DNA of 64,000 nt, from contig CAVYMJ010000001.1 in assembly GCA_963769585.1 (NCBI GenBank), forward strand, positions 248,001 through 312,000, given 5' to 3'. Position numbers and translations under genes: made by a program. Source of the stretch: SSC3 sp963769585 (GTDB lineage: Bacteria; Actinomycetota; Actinomycetes; Propionibacteriales; Nocardioidaceae). Positions 8,547-17,355 of the stretch are shown here, piece after piece. The notes beneath the pieces are model-generated. The model was not told the DNA's origin and searched no databases. It was given only the letters and a program-made list of their open reading frames with translations. The stretch's first letter is position 1; the number at the start of each line of letters is the position of its first letter.

Positions 8547-9098
8547 CTAGGAGTAGACGTGCGGGGCCAAAGTGCCGATCGAGCGCAGGTTCCGGTACCG
8601 CTCGTCGTAGTCGAGCCCGTAGCCCACCACGAACTTGTTGGCGATGTCGAAGCCGATGTACTTCACGTCGACGCTCATCTGGAGGGCGTCGGGCTTGCGC
8701 AGCAGGGTGCAGATCTCCACACTCGCGGGTCCGCGGGAGTTGAGGTTGGAGACCAGCCAGGACAGGGTCAGCCCGGTGTCGATGATGTCCTCGACGATCA
8801 GCACGTGCTTGTCCGTGATGTCGGTGTCCAGGTCCTTGAGGATGCGGACGACGCCGGAGGACTTGGTCCCCGAGCCGTACGACGAGACGGCCATCCAGTC
8901 CATCGCGATGTGGCGCTCGAAGGCGCGGGCCAGATCTGCCATCACCATCACCGCGCCCTTGAGCACGCCGACGATCAGCAGGTCCTTGCCCTCGTAGTCC
9001 TTCTCCACCGCGGCGGCGAGCTCAGCGAGCCGCTCCTGGATCTGTTCCTCGGTGAACAGGACCTCGACCAGGTCCTTCTCGACGTGCTTGGCGTCCAT
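8547..9098 (-). CDS. hpt: hypoxanthine phosphoribosyltransferase
   Basis: A 183-residue purine-salvage enzyme that joins hypoxanthine or guanine to PRPP, giving IMP or GMP. The PRPP-binding signature IVEDIIDTG is at about residues 101-109; LIVGVLKGAV near 41-50 and the SYGSGTKSSG flexible loop near 73-82 are also family features. It starts 4 nt after the tilS stop and so belongs to the DUF2342-tilS-hpt operon, the order known from M. tuberculosis Rv3626c-Rv3624c. A perfect hairpin follows it directly. Confidence 0.95.
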   Translation of the reverse strand: MDAKHVEKDLVEVLFTEEQIQERLAELAAAVEKDYEGKDLLIVGVLKGAVMVMADLARAFERHIAMDWMAVSSYGSGTKSSGVVRILKDLDTDITDKHVLIVEDIIDTGLTLSWLVSNLNSRGPASVEICTLLRKPDALQMSVDVKYIGFDIANKFVVGYGLDYDERYRNLRSIGTLAPHVYS

Positions 9099-9102
9099 GG
9101 CG

Positions 9103-10077
9103 TCAGCCTGCCACAGGGGTCGCGCGGAACTTCAGGTAGACCCCGTCCCGGAACGCAGTGACGTGGCCCGGCAGCCGGATCTGCTTGCCGCTGCCCTCCT
9201 CAGCGACCAGCTCGACCAGCGCTCGTACGTGGACGTGGAAGAGCTCGGCCGTGGCCGCTCCCGCCTCCACGGCCGCCAGCCGCAGGACCCGGCTGCGGAT
9301 CGCGCTCGGCTGGCCCGTCAACAGCGTGACATCCAGCCCTTGGTCCGTCCGGACCTCGACCAGGGCCGACTCGGCCAGGCGGTCGAGCAGCTCCATGTCG
9401 TCTCGAAGGAGACCGGCCGTTCGGGCGAGCGTCTCACTGACTCCGGGGCCGAGCTCCTTCTCCAGCAGGGGAAGTACGACGTTCCGCACCCGCGACCTGG
9501 TGAATCTCGCGTCGAGGTTGTGCGGGTCGGCCCAGGGCTCGATCCCGGCGGCGATGCAGGCCTGAACTGTCTGTTCCTTGGTGATGTCGAGCAGGGGGCG
9601 GCGGAACACCCCGAAGGCGGGGCGCATCCCGGCCAGCGACCGGCCCCCCGAGCCACGGGTAAGCCCCAGCAGGACCGTCTCTGCCTGGTCGTCCAGAGTG
9701 TGTCCGAGCAGTACGGCGGCCGCCCCGAACCGTTCGGCGATCTCCTCCAGTACGGCGTACCGGGCCTCTCGAGCGGCCGCCTCGGGCCCCTGACCCGACT
9801 GCTCGACGTGAACCCGCGCGGAGACGGTCTCGTGGGCGCCAAGGGCAGCCATCTGCTCCACGACGCGCGCAGCCACCTCGTCCGACCCGGCCTGCAGCCC
9901 GTGGTCGACCGTCGCTCCAACCACGCGCCAGGCTCCTTGGCGGGCTTCGAAGACCGTCGCGGCCAGCAGGGCCAGCGAGTCGGGTCCGCCGGAGCAGGCG
10001 ACCACTACGGTCCCGGGCTCGAGGCTCTGGCGTCGTACGGCGAGTCTGATCGCCGCAACGGCCGGGTCTGGCCCCAT
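9103..10077 (-). CDS. tilS: tRNA(Ile)-lysidine synthase
   Basis: A 324-residue N-type ATP pyrophosphatase. The PP-loop SGGPDS is at about residues 29-34, followed by an ATVDHGLQ segment and the LLGHTLDDQAETVLLGLTRG region typical of TilS. It converts the wobble cytidine of the CAU-anticodon tRNA-Ile to lysidine so that AUA is read as isoleucine. The C-terminal part is short, as in other actinobacterial TilS. The ATG overlaps the stop of the upstream metalloprotease gene by one base (TGATG) and the hpt gene follows after 4 nt, so it is translationally coupled on both sides. Confidence 0.95.
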   Translation of the reverse strand: MGPDPAVAAIRLAVRRQSLEPGTVVVACSGGPDSLALLAATVFEARQGAWRVVGATVDHGLQAGSDEVAARVVEQMAALGAHETVSARVHVEQSGQGPEAAAREARYAVLEEIAERFGAAAVLLGHTLDDQAETVLLGLTRGSGGRSLAGMRPAFGVFRRPLLDITKEQTVQACIAAGIEPWADPHNLDARFTRSRVRNVVLPLLEKELGPGVSETLARTAGLLRDDMELLDRLAESALVEVRTDQGLDVTLLTGQPSAIRSRVLRLAAVEAGAATAELFHVHVRALVELVAEEGSGKQIRLPGHVTAFRDGVYLKFRATPVAG

Positions 10078-11144
10078 CAGCCGTGAACGCGGCTGACCCA
10101 GGCCTTCGGGTCGCCGATCTCCTGCTTGGAGGGCAGGTTCGCCGGCTCGACCCAGACCTTGTTGAAGCCGTCCATGCCGACCTGGTCCACCACCTGGTGC
10201 ACGAAGGAGGCGCCGTTGCGGTACTGGGCCATCTTGGCGTCGAGTCCCAGCAGCTTGCGCAGCAGCCGGTCCAGCGGGCCAGCGCCCTTACGCCGCACGT
10301 TGAACTTCGCCCGGATCGTGGAGACCGTCGGGATCACCTCGGGCCCGACTCCGTCCATCACCACGTCGGCGTGGCCTTCGAGCAGCGACATCACGCCGGT
10401 GATCCGGTCGATGACCTCCCGCTGGGCAGGGCTGGAGAACAGCTCCAGGATCGAGGTCTCCTCCTTGCCCCGCACCACGTCGCTCAGCTTCTTGACGCCC
10501 TCACCGACGAATGCCGCGAGCTTGGCCGGGTCGGTCTCGACTCCACCGACGAGGTTGCTGATCTCGGAGTGGATGTGGTCGCGCATCCACGGCACCGCGG
10601 TGAACTGCACCCGGTGGGTCTCCTCATGCAGGCAGACCCACAGCCGGAAGTCGTGGGGGTCCACGCCGAGCTCGCGCTCGGTGTTCACGATGTTGGGGGC
10701 GACCAGCAGCAGCCGGCCCACCTCGGCCGAGCCGGCCGGTGCATAGAACGGGTCGAACTGCCCGAGCACCTTGCCGGAGAGGAACCCGAGCAGGGTGCCG
10801 ACCTCGAGGCCCGTGACCTTGGACCCGATCGCCTTGCTCAGCCCGCTGGGTGCGCCCTTGCGCTCCTCCAGCTTGGCGATGAGCGGGCTGATGACCTGGG
10901 CGAAGCCGTCGGCGTTCGCCCGGATCCAGCCGGCCCGGTCCACAACTACGACGTCCGCCGTACCAGTCCCGGCGACGAGCCCGGTGAAGTCCCGGACGAG
11001 CTTGGTTGAGGAGTGCGCGCCAGCTCGCAGCTCTGCGACCACCTCGTCGGCCTCGGCGCGGCTCACCACCGGGCCGGGGCCGGCCAGCGTGGTCCCGGTG
11101 GCGACGGCGAAGTCCCAGTCGATCATCGACGAGCGATCAGTCAT
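10077..11144 (-). CDS. zinc-dependent metalloprotease, DUF2342 family
   Basis: A 355-residue protein of the DUF2342 / coenzyme F420 biosynthesis-associated family. The zinc-protease motif HEETH lies at about residues 173-177 in a CLHEETHRVQFTAVPW context. A long helical C-terminal half carries a LLEGHADVVMDGVG segment that probably provides the third ligand. There is no signal peptide, so it is cytosolic. The ATG at 11144 is set by a TACGCT -10 at 11152-11157, only 7 nt upstream (leaderless), and by family homology; the longer frame reads into the dacB end. The physiological substrate is unknown even in characterised relatives. First gene of the tilS-hpt operon. Confidence 0.85.
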   Translation of the reverse strand: MTDRSSMIDWDFAVATGTTLAGPGPVVSRAEADEVVAELRAGAHSSTKLVRDFTGLVAGTGTADVVVVDRAGWIRANADGFAQVISPLIAKLEERKGAPSGLSKAIGSKVTGLEVGTLLGFLSGKVLGQFDPFYAPAGSAEVGRLLLVAPNIVNTERELGVDPHDFRLWVCLHEETHRVQFTAVPWMRDHIHSEISNLVGGVETDPAKLAAFVGEGVKKLSDVVRGKEETSILELFSSPAQREVIDRITGVMSLLEGHADVVMDGVGPEVIPTVSTIRAKFNVRRKGAGPLDRLLRKLLGLDAKMAQYRNGASFVHQVVDQVGMDGFNKVWVEPANLPSKQEIGDPKAWVSRVHG

Positions 11145-11205
11145 GAGGTCGAGCGTACGGGGCTGGCCCTTGCGCGCAGGTCCAGGTGCACGGCGAAGAA
11201 CCGGG

Positions 11206-12663
11206 TCACCCGGCCGCGCACGTGCAGGCGGCCAGGGCGCCCGCGAGTCGGTCCAGGGTGACGCGGGCCTTGAGCGTGTCAGCCGGCCTGACCCGGTCCG
11301 CAACGGCCACGAAGCTCAGGAGCACGCCGTCGCGGGTCATCACCGTGCCGGCCAGCCCGCTGACGCCGGTGAGGGTTCCGGTCTTGGCGCGGACCTCGCC
11401 CAGGGCCTCACGCGGAGCCGTCTCGAAGCGGTAGGCGAGGCTGCCGTTGAAGCCGGCCACTGGGAGCCCCGTCACCACCGTCCGCAGCCGAGGCTGCTCA
11501 GTGGCGACCCGCAGGACGTCGAGCAGAGTCAGGCGGTTCAACCGGTCCGAGCGGGAGAGGCCACTGCCGTCGTGGATCACCGCACCGTGCAGGCGTACTC
11601 CCAGGGTGCGCAGCACCTCCTCGATGGCGGCCGCCGCCCCTTCGAAGGAGGCTTCCCCGCCGGTGGCGAGGGCGATCTGATGGGCCAGTACCTCCGACCC
11701 CTCGTTGTCGCTGACCTCGAGGACGTGTTGGGCGATCTGCGCGAGCCGAGGACTGTTCACCGCCGCAACCTGGGTCCCCGCCGCCGGAGCCGTCAGCGGC
11801 CTCGCAGCACCGGTCACCACCAGCCCCTGCCCGGTCAGCGCCTGCGCGAAGAACTGGGCCGCCGCCAGTGCTGGGTCACGGCTGCGCGCCGAGTACTGCT
11901 CGCGCTCCCGACCCTCGTCGACCCAGAGGCTCGAGATCGGGCTGACGACGTTCTCCGCGAGGTAGCCCGGCTCCCAGGTCGCCGCGACCGGCGGGCCGGT
12001 GAACAGTGACGTGTCGTAGCCGAGCCTGACCTTGGTGAGGCCGGCCGCTCGCAGTACTTTCGCGGTCTTCCTGGCCAGCGTGGTCAGGTCGGCCCGCTGC
12101 GGGTACTCGTCCGCGTGCGGCACCCTGGTCAGCAGCGGGTCACCCCCGCCGACCAGGACGAGCCGCTTTCCAGCCCGTACGACGGTAGTGGCGAACCGGT
12201 GGTCCGGTCCAAGCACCTGCAGGGCGGCCATCGTGGTGAGCAGCTTCATCGTGCTGGCGGGTGTGACCACGGGTATGCCCGCGGTGAAGACGGTCTCTCC
12301 CGAGCCCGGTTCGGCGACAGCGACCGACACCCGGCGGCCCAGGCTCTTGTCGGCCGAGAGTCCTCGGACGGCTGCGCTGACCGCCCGCGGGTCGGCGTCG
12401 CGGAACGCGGTTCCTGCCGCCACTCGGGAGGCAGGCGCGCTGGAGGGGAGCGCCAGCGGCGGCGCGACGGCACTAGGTCCCCTCGACGCGTCGGTGGTGG
12501 CGAGCCCGAGCCGCTCCCCCAGGTCGAACTGGTACGACGCGACCCCCGCGACGAGCACCAGGGCGACCAGACCACCCGTCGTACGGCGCAGCAGTCGGCC
12601 GCTGCTGGTGGCGCCGGGAGGTCGCTCGGAGGAGCCCTCGTGGAATTCGTCACCTTCGACCAC
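11206..12663 (-). CDS. dacB: D-alanyl-D-alanine carboxypeptidase/endopeptidase (PBP4, S13 family)
   Basis: A 485-residue exported penicillin-binding protein with an N-terminal membrane anchor at about residues 26-46. The S13 active-site motifs are SxxK as STMK (about 137-140), SxN in EVSDNEGSEVLAHQ, and KTG in VRAKTGTLTGVSGLAG. It trims D-Ala and opens cross-links in peptidoglycan outside the membrane. The GTG at 12663 is preferred over a TTG 15 bases upstream because a GAGAGGGG ribosome-binding site precedes it. It is divergent from ppa, the same pairing as Rv3627c/Rv3628 in M. tuberculosis. Confidence 0.92.
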   Translation of the reverse strand: MVEGDEFHEGSSERPPGATSSGRLLRRTTGGLVALVLVAGVASYQFDLGERLGLATTDASRGPSAVAPPLALPSSAPASRVAAGTAFRDADPRAVSAAVRGLSADKSLGRRVSVAVAEPGSGETVFTAGIPVVTPASTMKLLTTMAALQVLGPDHRFATTVVRAGKRLVLVGGGDPLLTRVPHADEYPQRADLTTLARKTAKVLRAAGLTKVRLGYDTSLFTGPPVAATWEPGYLAENVVSPISSLWVDEGREREQYSARSRDPALAAAQFFAQALTGQGLVVTGAARPLTAPAAGTQVAAVNSPRLAQIAQHVLEVSDNEGSEVLAHQIALATGGEASFEGAAAAIEEVLRTLGVRLHGAVIHDGSGLSRSDRLNRLTLLDVLRVATEQPRLRTVVTGLPVAGFNGSLAYRFETAPREALGEVRAKTGTLTGVSGLAGTVMTRDGVLLSFVAVADRVRPADTLKARVTLDRLAGALAACTCAAG

Positions 12664-12761
12664 GCTGGCCCCTCTCAAATATGCAGTTCGCCGAATGTGC
12701 GCGAGACTAACCGACGGCAGGTCTGCCGCCCCGACGTGTACCTGGCGAGTGGAGGAAAGCA

Positions 12762-13253
12762 GTGGAGTTCGACGTCCTGGTTGAGATCCCCAAGGGTTCC
12801 CGCAACAAGTACGAGGTCGACCACGAGAGCGGTCGCATCCGGCTCGACCGCATGCTCTTCACCTCCACGGCCTACCCCGAGGACTACGGCTACATCGAGA
12901 ACACCCTCGGCCAGGACGGTGACCCACTCGACGCCCTGGTGATCCTGCAGGCGCCGACGTTCCCGGGATGCCTCATTGCCTGCCGGGCGATCGGGATGTT
13001 CCGGATGACCGACGAGGCCGGCGGCGACGACAAGGTTCTCTGTGTTCCGTCCCACGACCCTCGGCTCGAGCACATCCGCGACATCGCCCACGTGCCGAAG
13101 TTCGACCGCCTGGAGATCCAGCACTTCTTCGAGGTCTACAAGGACCTCGAGCCCGGCAAGTCCGTCGAGGGCGCCGAGTGGGTCGGCCGCGCCGAGGCCG
13201 AGGCCGAGGTCATCGCCTCGTTCGAGCGGTTCAAGACGCAGGGCAGCCACTGA
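12762..13253 (+). CDS. ppa: inorganic pyrophosphatase (family I)
   Basis: A 163-residue soluble enzyme that hydrolyses pyrophosphate to phosphate. Family I signatures are visible: EIPKGSRNKYEVDHE near residues 8-22, the AYPEDYGY segment, and the metal-binding DGDPLDALV. The GTG start has a strong GGAGG ribosome-binding site 6 nt upstream. It shares a 98-bp divergent promoter region with dacB. With the membrane pyrophosphatase HppA encoded at 39096-41510, the cell has both soluble and energy-conserving routes for pyrophosphate. Confidence 0.97.
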   Translation: MEFDVLVEIPKGSRNKYEVDHESGRIRLDRMLFTSTAYPEDYGYIENTLGQDGDPLDALVILQAPTFPGCLIACRAIGMFRMTDEAGGDDKVLCVPSHDPRLEHIRDIAHVPKFDRLEIQHFFEVYKDLEPGKSVEGAEWVGRAEAEAEVIASFERFKTQGSH

Positions 13254-13273
13254 GGTCCAGCCCGCGTCAACGG

Positions 13274-15211
13274 TCAGCGTAGGAGGTCAGCCCGGAGCAT
13301 CTCCTCGGGCACCCCGAAGGCGTCGACCAGGTCCACGGCCAGGGGCCGCAACGATCGGCACAGCTCGTTGACCATCGCCGTGATGGCCTTTGACCTGTCG
13401 GTGGACAGCCGGCCGTGCTCCATCCACCAAGCCCGGTCACGCTCGATCTCTGACAACGCGTAGAGGTCGCACAGCATGTTCAGGGCCCGCTTGTTCGGGC
13501 CGTCCTCGGTCTGCTCGATCTTGGTCAGGAACGACTCCAGCACCAGTCGCTCGGCGTGCGCGCGCGCCAGGGAGATGACGTGGTCCTGGGCGCGGCTGAA
13601 GACCTCGGCAGGGTCACCGCCCCGGTCGATGCCGCCCTTGATCCGACGTGCCGCGCCGGAGGTCATGTGGTCCTCCCGCCAGCGGAACATCGACAGGTGG
13701 TACTCCGGGTCCAGCAGGTGGGCGTCGGGATCCTCGTCGTCCTTCTGCCCCGGTACGACGTCGCGCAGCCGCTCGATGAACTTGAGCATGTTCGTCTTCT
13801 CGACCACGACGCTGACGGCCTGCTGGGCTACGAAGCGGACCATCCCGATCTGGTCGAGCGAGCCGAACTCGTCCTTGAGGTCGGTCAGGCGGCCCTTCGC
13901 GACCAGTTGGAGGAGGACCGTGTTGTCCCCCTCGAACGTCGTGAACACGTCGGTGTCGGCCTTGAGCGCGGCGAACCGGTTGACCGAGAGGTACCCCGCT
14001 CCTCCGCACGCCTCCCGGCACTCCTGGATCGCCCAGGTGGCATGCCAGGTGCCCAGCGCCTTCGTGGCGGCGGCGCGGGACTCCAGCGCGCGCCGCTTGC
14101 GCTCCGAGGTGCCGTCCTGGTCGGTGAAGACCTCGTGCATGTCGGCGGCGAGCCGCTCCTGCGCGAAGTGCAGGGCGTAGGTGCGCGCGATGAGCGGGAT
14201 CAGTCGACGCTGGTGCATGCCGTAGTCGAGCAGGAGCATCTCGTCTTCCCCCGGCGGACCGAACTGTCGCCGCTTGTCGGCGTACCGCGTGGCGATGGTC
14301 AAGCCGACCTTGCTGGCGTAGATGCCTGCGCCGCCGACGCAGACCCGACCCTGGACGAGGGTGCCGAGCATCGTGAAGAAGCGGCGGTCGGGGTTGTCGA
14401 TCGCGGAGGTGTACTCGCCGGACTCGGTGACATCGGCGTACCTGTTCAGGAGGTTCTCTCGGGGGACGCGCAGCTTGTCGAACCAGATCTGGCCGTTGTC
14501 GACCCCGTTGAGCCCGAGCTTGCGACCGCTGTCCTCGATACGGATCCCCGGGAGCACCTTCCCCTTCTGGTCGCGGAGAGGGACGTAGAGGGCGTGCACG
14601 CCCTTGCGGTCGCCGCCGACGATGAGCTGGGCGAAGACGACGGCAGCCTGCGCGTGGCAGGCGGCGTTGCCGATGTACTCCTTGCGCGACTCCTCGTCCG
14701 GGGTGTGGATCACGAAGTCCCCGGCCGCGAGGTCGTAGGTCGCGGTGGTTCCCAGCGCCTGGACGTTGGAGCCGTGCCCGGCCTCGGTCATCGCGAAGGC
14801 GCCCATCAGCTTCCCGGTGATCAGGTCGGCGACGTACCGCTCGTGGTGTCGCTTGGTGCCGAGCTGGTAGACCGCCCCTCCGAAGAGGCCGAACTGCACG
14901 CCGACCTTGACCAGTACCGACAGGTCGCCGAACGAGAGGGTCTCGAAGCCGGCGACGTTCGCGCCGTAGTCCTGGCCGCCGCCGTACTCCTTGGGGAAGC
15001 CGAAACCCGCCTGCCCGGTCTTGGTCACCGCGACGACGATGTCCTTGACCCGCTCCCGGTAGTCAGCAGTCGACAGCTCCTCGGCGTCCTGAAGGATCGA
15101 CTTGTGCTCCACGAGGTTGCGACGCACCAGGTTTCGTACGTCGGCGTACTTCCCGTCGAGCAAGACAGTCAGAGCAGGTACGTCGATTCCGGCAGGCGTC
15201 GTTCTGGGCAT
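13274..15211 (-). CDS. acyl-CoA dehydrogenase / acyl-CoA oxidase-like flavoenzyme
   Basis: A 645-residue protein, longer than the usual 380-400 residue acyl-CoA dehydrogenases and near the length of acyl-CoA oxidases. The FAD and substrate segments GAFAMTEAGHGSNV, a TLVQGRVCVGGAGIYASKVG helix and CREACGGAGYLSVNR are recognisable. The C-terminal 200 residues form the extra helical domain of the oxidase-like group. It would catalyse the first alpha,beta-dehydrogenation of fatty-acid beta-oxidation in the cytosol. It is the last gene before the convergent ppa stop and has no operon partner. Oxidase versus dehydrogenase cannot be settled from sequence alone. Confidence 0.85.
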   Translation of the reverse strand: MPRTTPAGIDVPALTVLLDGKYADVRNLVRRNLVEHKSILQDAEELSTADYRERVKDIVVAVTKTGQAGFGFPKEYGGGQDYGANVAGFETLSFGDLSVLVKVGVQFGLFGGAVYQLGTKRHHERYVADLITGKLMGAFAMTEAGHGSNVQALGTTATYDLAAGDFVIHTPDEESRKEYIGNAACHAQAAVVFAQLIVGGDRKGVHALYVPLRDQKGKVLPGIRIEDSGRKLGLNGVDNGQIWFDKLRVPRENLLNRYADVTESGEYTSAIDNPDRRFFTMLGTLVQGRVCVGGAGIYASKVGLTIATRYADKRRQFGPPGEDEMLLLDYGMHQRRLIPLIARTYALHFAQERLAADMHEVFTDQDGTSERKRRALESRAAATKALGTWHATWAIQECREACGGAGYLSVNRFAALKADTDVFTTFEGDNTVLLQLVAKGRLTDLKDEFGSLDQIGMVRFVAQQAVSVVVEKTNMLKFIERLRDVVPGQKDDEDPDAHLLDPEYHLSMFRWREDHMTSGAARRIKGGIDRGGDPAEVFSRAQDHVISLARAHAERLVLESFLTKIEQTEDGPNKRALNMLCDLYALSEIERDRAWWMEHGRLSTDRSKAITAMVNELCRSLRPLAVDLVDAFGVPEEMLRADLLR

Positions 15212-15291
15212 GCTCGCATCGTCGCAGGTTGCAGGGTGCTAGCGGGAGTAGGTCAGCCCGAGAGTGTGCGCAGCTACCCCGGGCGTTCCGG

Positions 15292-16620
15292 TCAGACGCG
15301 GGCGAAGAAGTTCGGTGGGATCCAGTAGTACAGCGAGTCGATTGATACCGGGCGACCGGTCCGCGGGGCATGGATGATCCGGCCGTCGCCGATGTACATC
15401 GCGACGTGATGGATCGAGCTCGGCCGGCTGGACGAGCCCCAGAAGACGAGGTCGCCTGGCCGCAGGTCGCCGACCGAGATCGGCGTACCGGCTGAGTACT
15501 GAGCGGCGCTGTAGTGCGGGAGGGAGACCCCGGCCGCGCCCCAGGCACGCATCATCAGGCCCGAGCAGTCCCAGGAGTTCGGACCGGCCGCGCCCCACCG
15601 GTAGGGCTCTCCCAGCTGGGCCTTGGCGAAGGAGATCGCCTTGGCGGCACCCGCGTTGGGTGGGTGCGGGGCCGTCGAACTCGCGGCGGGCGGAGCAGGC
15701 TCACCGCCCGTGTCAGCGCCCTGGCCCTGCTTGGCTGCCGCGGCTGCGGCTGCGGAGGCTGCTGCCGCTTCCTGACGCTGGCGCTCTCGCTCGGCTCTCC
15801 TCGCCGCCGCGGCGGCTGCCTTCTCTGCTGCTATCCGGGCCAGAGCATCCTGGCGCTCCTGAGCCAGCTTCACCGAGATCCCTTGAGCAGTGGCCAGCTG
15901 GCGGACCAGGTCCCGCTTCCTCGCGGCCACCTCGTCGCTCAGCTGCTGGGCATTCTGAGCGGCAGCCGCGGCCTGGTCACGGGCCGCTCTCGCCTCACCC
16001 ACGGCCTGCTGCTGTGCCGCCCTGGCAGTTTCGGCCTGCTTCTCGAACCTCTTGGCCAGCGCGGAGGACGCCTCGAACCGCTGGTAGGCGGCGTCCATGG
16101 AGGTGGACGCACCCTCGTAGGCGAGATACCTGTCCATCACACCTTCGGGCCCATCGGCGTTCACCAGGGCGTCGACCACGCGCAGGTCACCACCGGAGAT
16201 GTACGACTGGGTCACGAGCGCGGCTATCCCGGCTCGCTGCCCCTCGACGTTCTTTCGGGCAGCAGCGGCCTCCTTGTGTGCCTTGGTGACCTTGAGGCCT
16301 GCCTCCTTGAGCCGCCACCGCGCGCCGTTGAAGGCCTCCGCTGCCTGCTCGGCCGCCATAGCGGTCTCGTCGAGGCGCCTGTTCGCCAGCACCAACTGCG
16401 CCTTCAGTGAGGCGACGCTTTCGGACTTGGAGGCGACCGCATTCTTGGCCTGGTCGACCTGCTTCTGGGTCGGGTACGCCGTCTTGCCGCTCTTGTCCGC
16501 GGCGGTCCTGTCAGCGAGGGCCGCGGGGGCGGTGCTCGCCAGGAGCGTCACCGCCGCCGCGAGGGCCACCACAGCACGTCTGCGACCACTCAGCCTGGTG
16601 GCGATCGTCGGGTGCCGCAC
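15292..16620 (-). CDS. secreted NlpC/P60 peptidoglycan endopeptidase with coiled-coil stalk
   Basis: A 442-residue RipA-like hydrolase. A Sec signal peptide occupies about residues 1-36 (ending ALADR). A long alpha-helical coiled coil of Lys/Gln/Ala-rich heptads covers about 45-275, followed by a Pro/Ala linker. The C-terminal NlpC/P60 domain has catalytic Cys in WDCSGLMMRAW and His in SIHHVAMYIGDGRIIHAP. It cleaves the gamma-D-Glu-diaminopimelate bond of stem peptides and should act at the septum. The GTG start has a GGAAGG ribosome-binding site. A good promoter with an overlapping inverted repeat lies about 140 bp upstream, giving a structured leader of about 135 nt. Confidence 0.92.
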   Translation of the reverse strand: MRHPTIATRLSGRRRAVVALAAAVTLLASTAPAALADRTAADKSGKTAYPTQKQVDQAKNAVASKSESVASLKAQLVLANRRLDETAMAAEQAAEAFNGARWRLKEAGLKVTKAHKEAAAARKNVEGQRAGIAALVTQSYISGGDLRVVDALVNADGPEGVMDRYLAYEGASTSMDAAYQRFEASSALAKRFEKQAETARAAQQQAVGEARAARDQAAAAAQNAQQLSDEVAARKRDLVRQLATAQGISVKLAQERQDALARIAAEKAAAAAARRAERERQRQEAAAASAAAAAAAKQGQGADTGGEPAPPAASSTAPHPPNAGAAKAISFAKAQLGEPYRWGAAGPNSWDCSGLMMRAWGAAGVSLPHYSAAQYSAGTPISVGDLRPGDLVFWGSSSRPSSIHHVAMYIGDGRIIHAPRTGRPVSIDSLYYWIPPNFFARV

Positions 16621-16761
16621 AGAGTCCCTTCCTTCGTGCTCCCAGCCCCATCCCCGGAGGCTGGCGGGCAGTTCCCAGTGGTGGCTGCCGGCCCTCCCAA
16701 GTCCCGAGACCAGAACCCGCAGCCGCCACCGGGCAACGCTTCACAAAGCGCCGCACCCGGC

Positions 16762-16801
16762 ACGCTAGTGCTCAATAGCCCCAATGTGAACACCTTTCAC
16801 A
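16762..16801 (-). promoter_or_regulatory. NlpC/P60 promoter with operator-like inverted repeat
   Basis: On the minus strand TTCACA (16785-16790) and TAGCGT (16762-16767) are separated by exactly 17 bp, placing the start near 16755. The perfect inverted repeat TGTGAA-N5-TTCACA (16785-16801) covers the whole -35 hexamer, so a bound protein would block RNA polymerase. The half-sites resemble Crp/Fnr-family sites, but the 17-bp span differs by one base from the canonical 16-bp Crp site. Confidence 0.55.
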
Positions 16802-16834
16802 GAAAAAACTTCGGCAACATGGCGCCTTCCTCGC

Positions 16835-16858
16835 TGTAATTACATTCCTGTAATTCAC
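16835..16858. promoter_or_regulatory. TGTAATT direct repeat with palindrome
   Basis: TGTAATTACA (a 10-bp perfect palindrome, 16835-16844) is followed after 4 bp by TGTAATTCAC. This AT-rich patch lies 45 bp upstream of the NlpC/P60 promoter and stands out from the GC-rich surroundings. It may be an activator or repressor site. The plus-strand TACATT inside it could also act as a -10. Confidence 0.3.
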
Positions 16859-16985
16859 GACACGACAAGATTTCCTGGCAAATGGCCGATCTGCAGGATG
16901 GCTATCCCGTGGGGGGGTCAGTCGCTGGAGAAGCCGTGGGGGCGGGCGCAGACGGAAATTTTCAGCCTGGGCGGCGGAGAGCGGC

Positions 16986-17233
16986 CCTCGAGAATCGAGG
17001 TTCCCCGGAAAGGGATGAGGTCCCGCCGTATTGGGAGGCTACGACGGGACCTCGACGACCTTGTCCTCTTGGGAGGTAAGGACAAGATCTGTGACTCGGG
17101 GGTGAGGAACCTCAGATGCCGAGCAGCTCATGAAGCTCGGACAGAGGAACGGGATACGTCGCTCCCCCACATCAGAATTCCCTCGCCGGCTTCGCAGCCG
17201 ACCCCGCGTCAGGAGATCCCCCCGGACCTCCTG
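16986..17233 (-). ncRNA. candidate structured noncoding RNA with anti-Shine-Dalgarno hairpin loops
   Basis: A minus-strand TATGAT -10 (17239-17244) would start transcription near 17232. Six hairpins follow in 250 nt: 17210-17233, 17187-17200 (GNRA-type loop GCGA), 17119-17140, 17060-17086, 17017-17053 (14-bp stem, one mismatch) and 16986-17000. The loops of the fourth and fifth both contain CCTCCCA on the minus strand, complementary to Shine-Dalgarno sequence. The 17017-17053 stem is GC-rich and could terminate transcription. There is no convincing coding frame. Function unknown. Alternatives are a long leader of the NlpC/P60 gene or paired terminators. Confidence 0.4.
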
Positions 17234-17355
17234 GATGAATCATAGGTCAGGGCAGGCCCAAACCGCAGTACCCGGGGGCGTCGCGTCAGGTGAAATCTTC
17301 GGCTCTGGATTCGTCATAAATCGGTCATTCATCTTCGAACCGCCCGGTCTCGAAA

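Noticed and set aside
17101..17233. c-di-AMP (ydaO) riboswitch
   Set aside because: A few segments resemble it, but the conserved core blocks could not be aligned in order. Left as an unassigned structured RNA.
16898..17245. 115-codon plus-strand frame in the NlpC/P60-PAP2 gap
   Set aside because: Low third-position GC, no ribosome-binding site and no family. It runs through all six hairpins.
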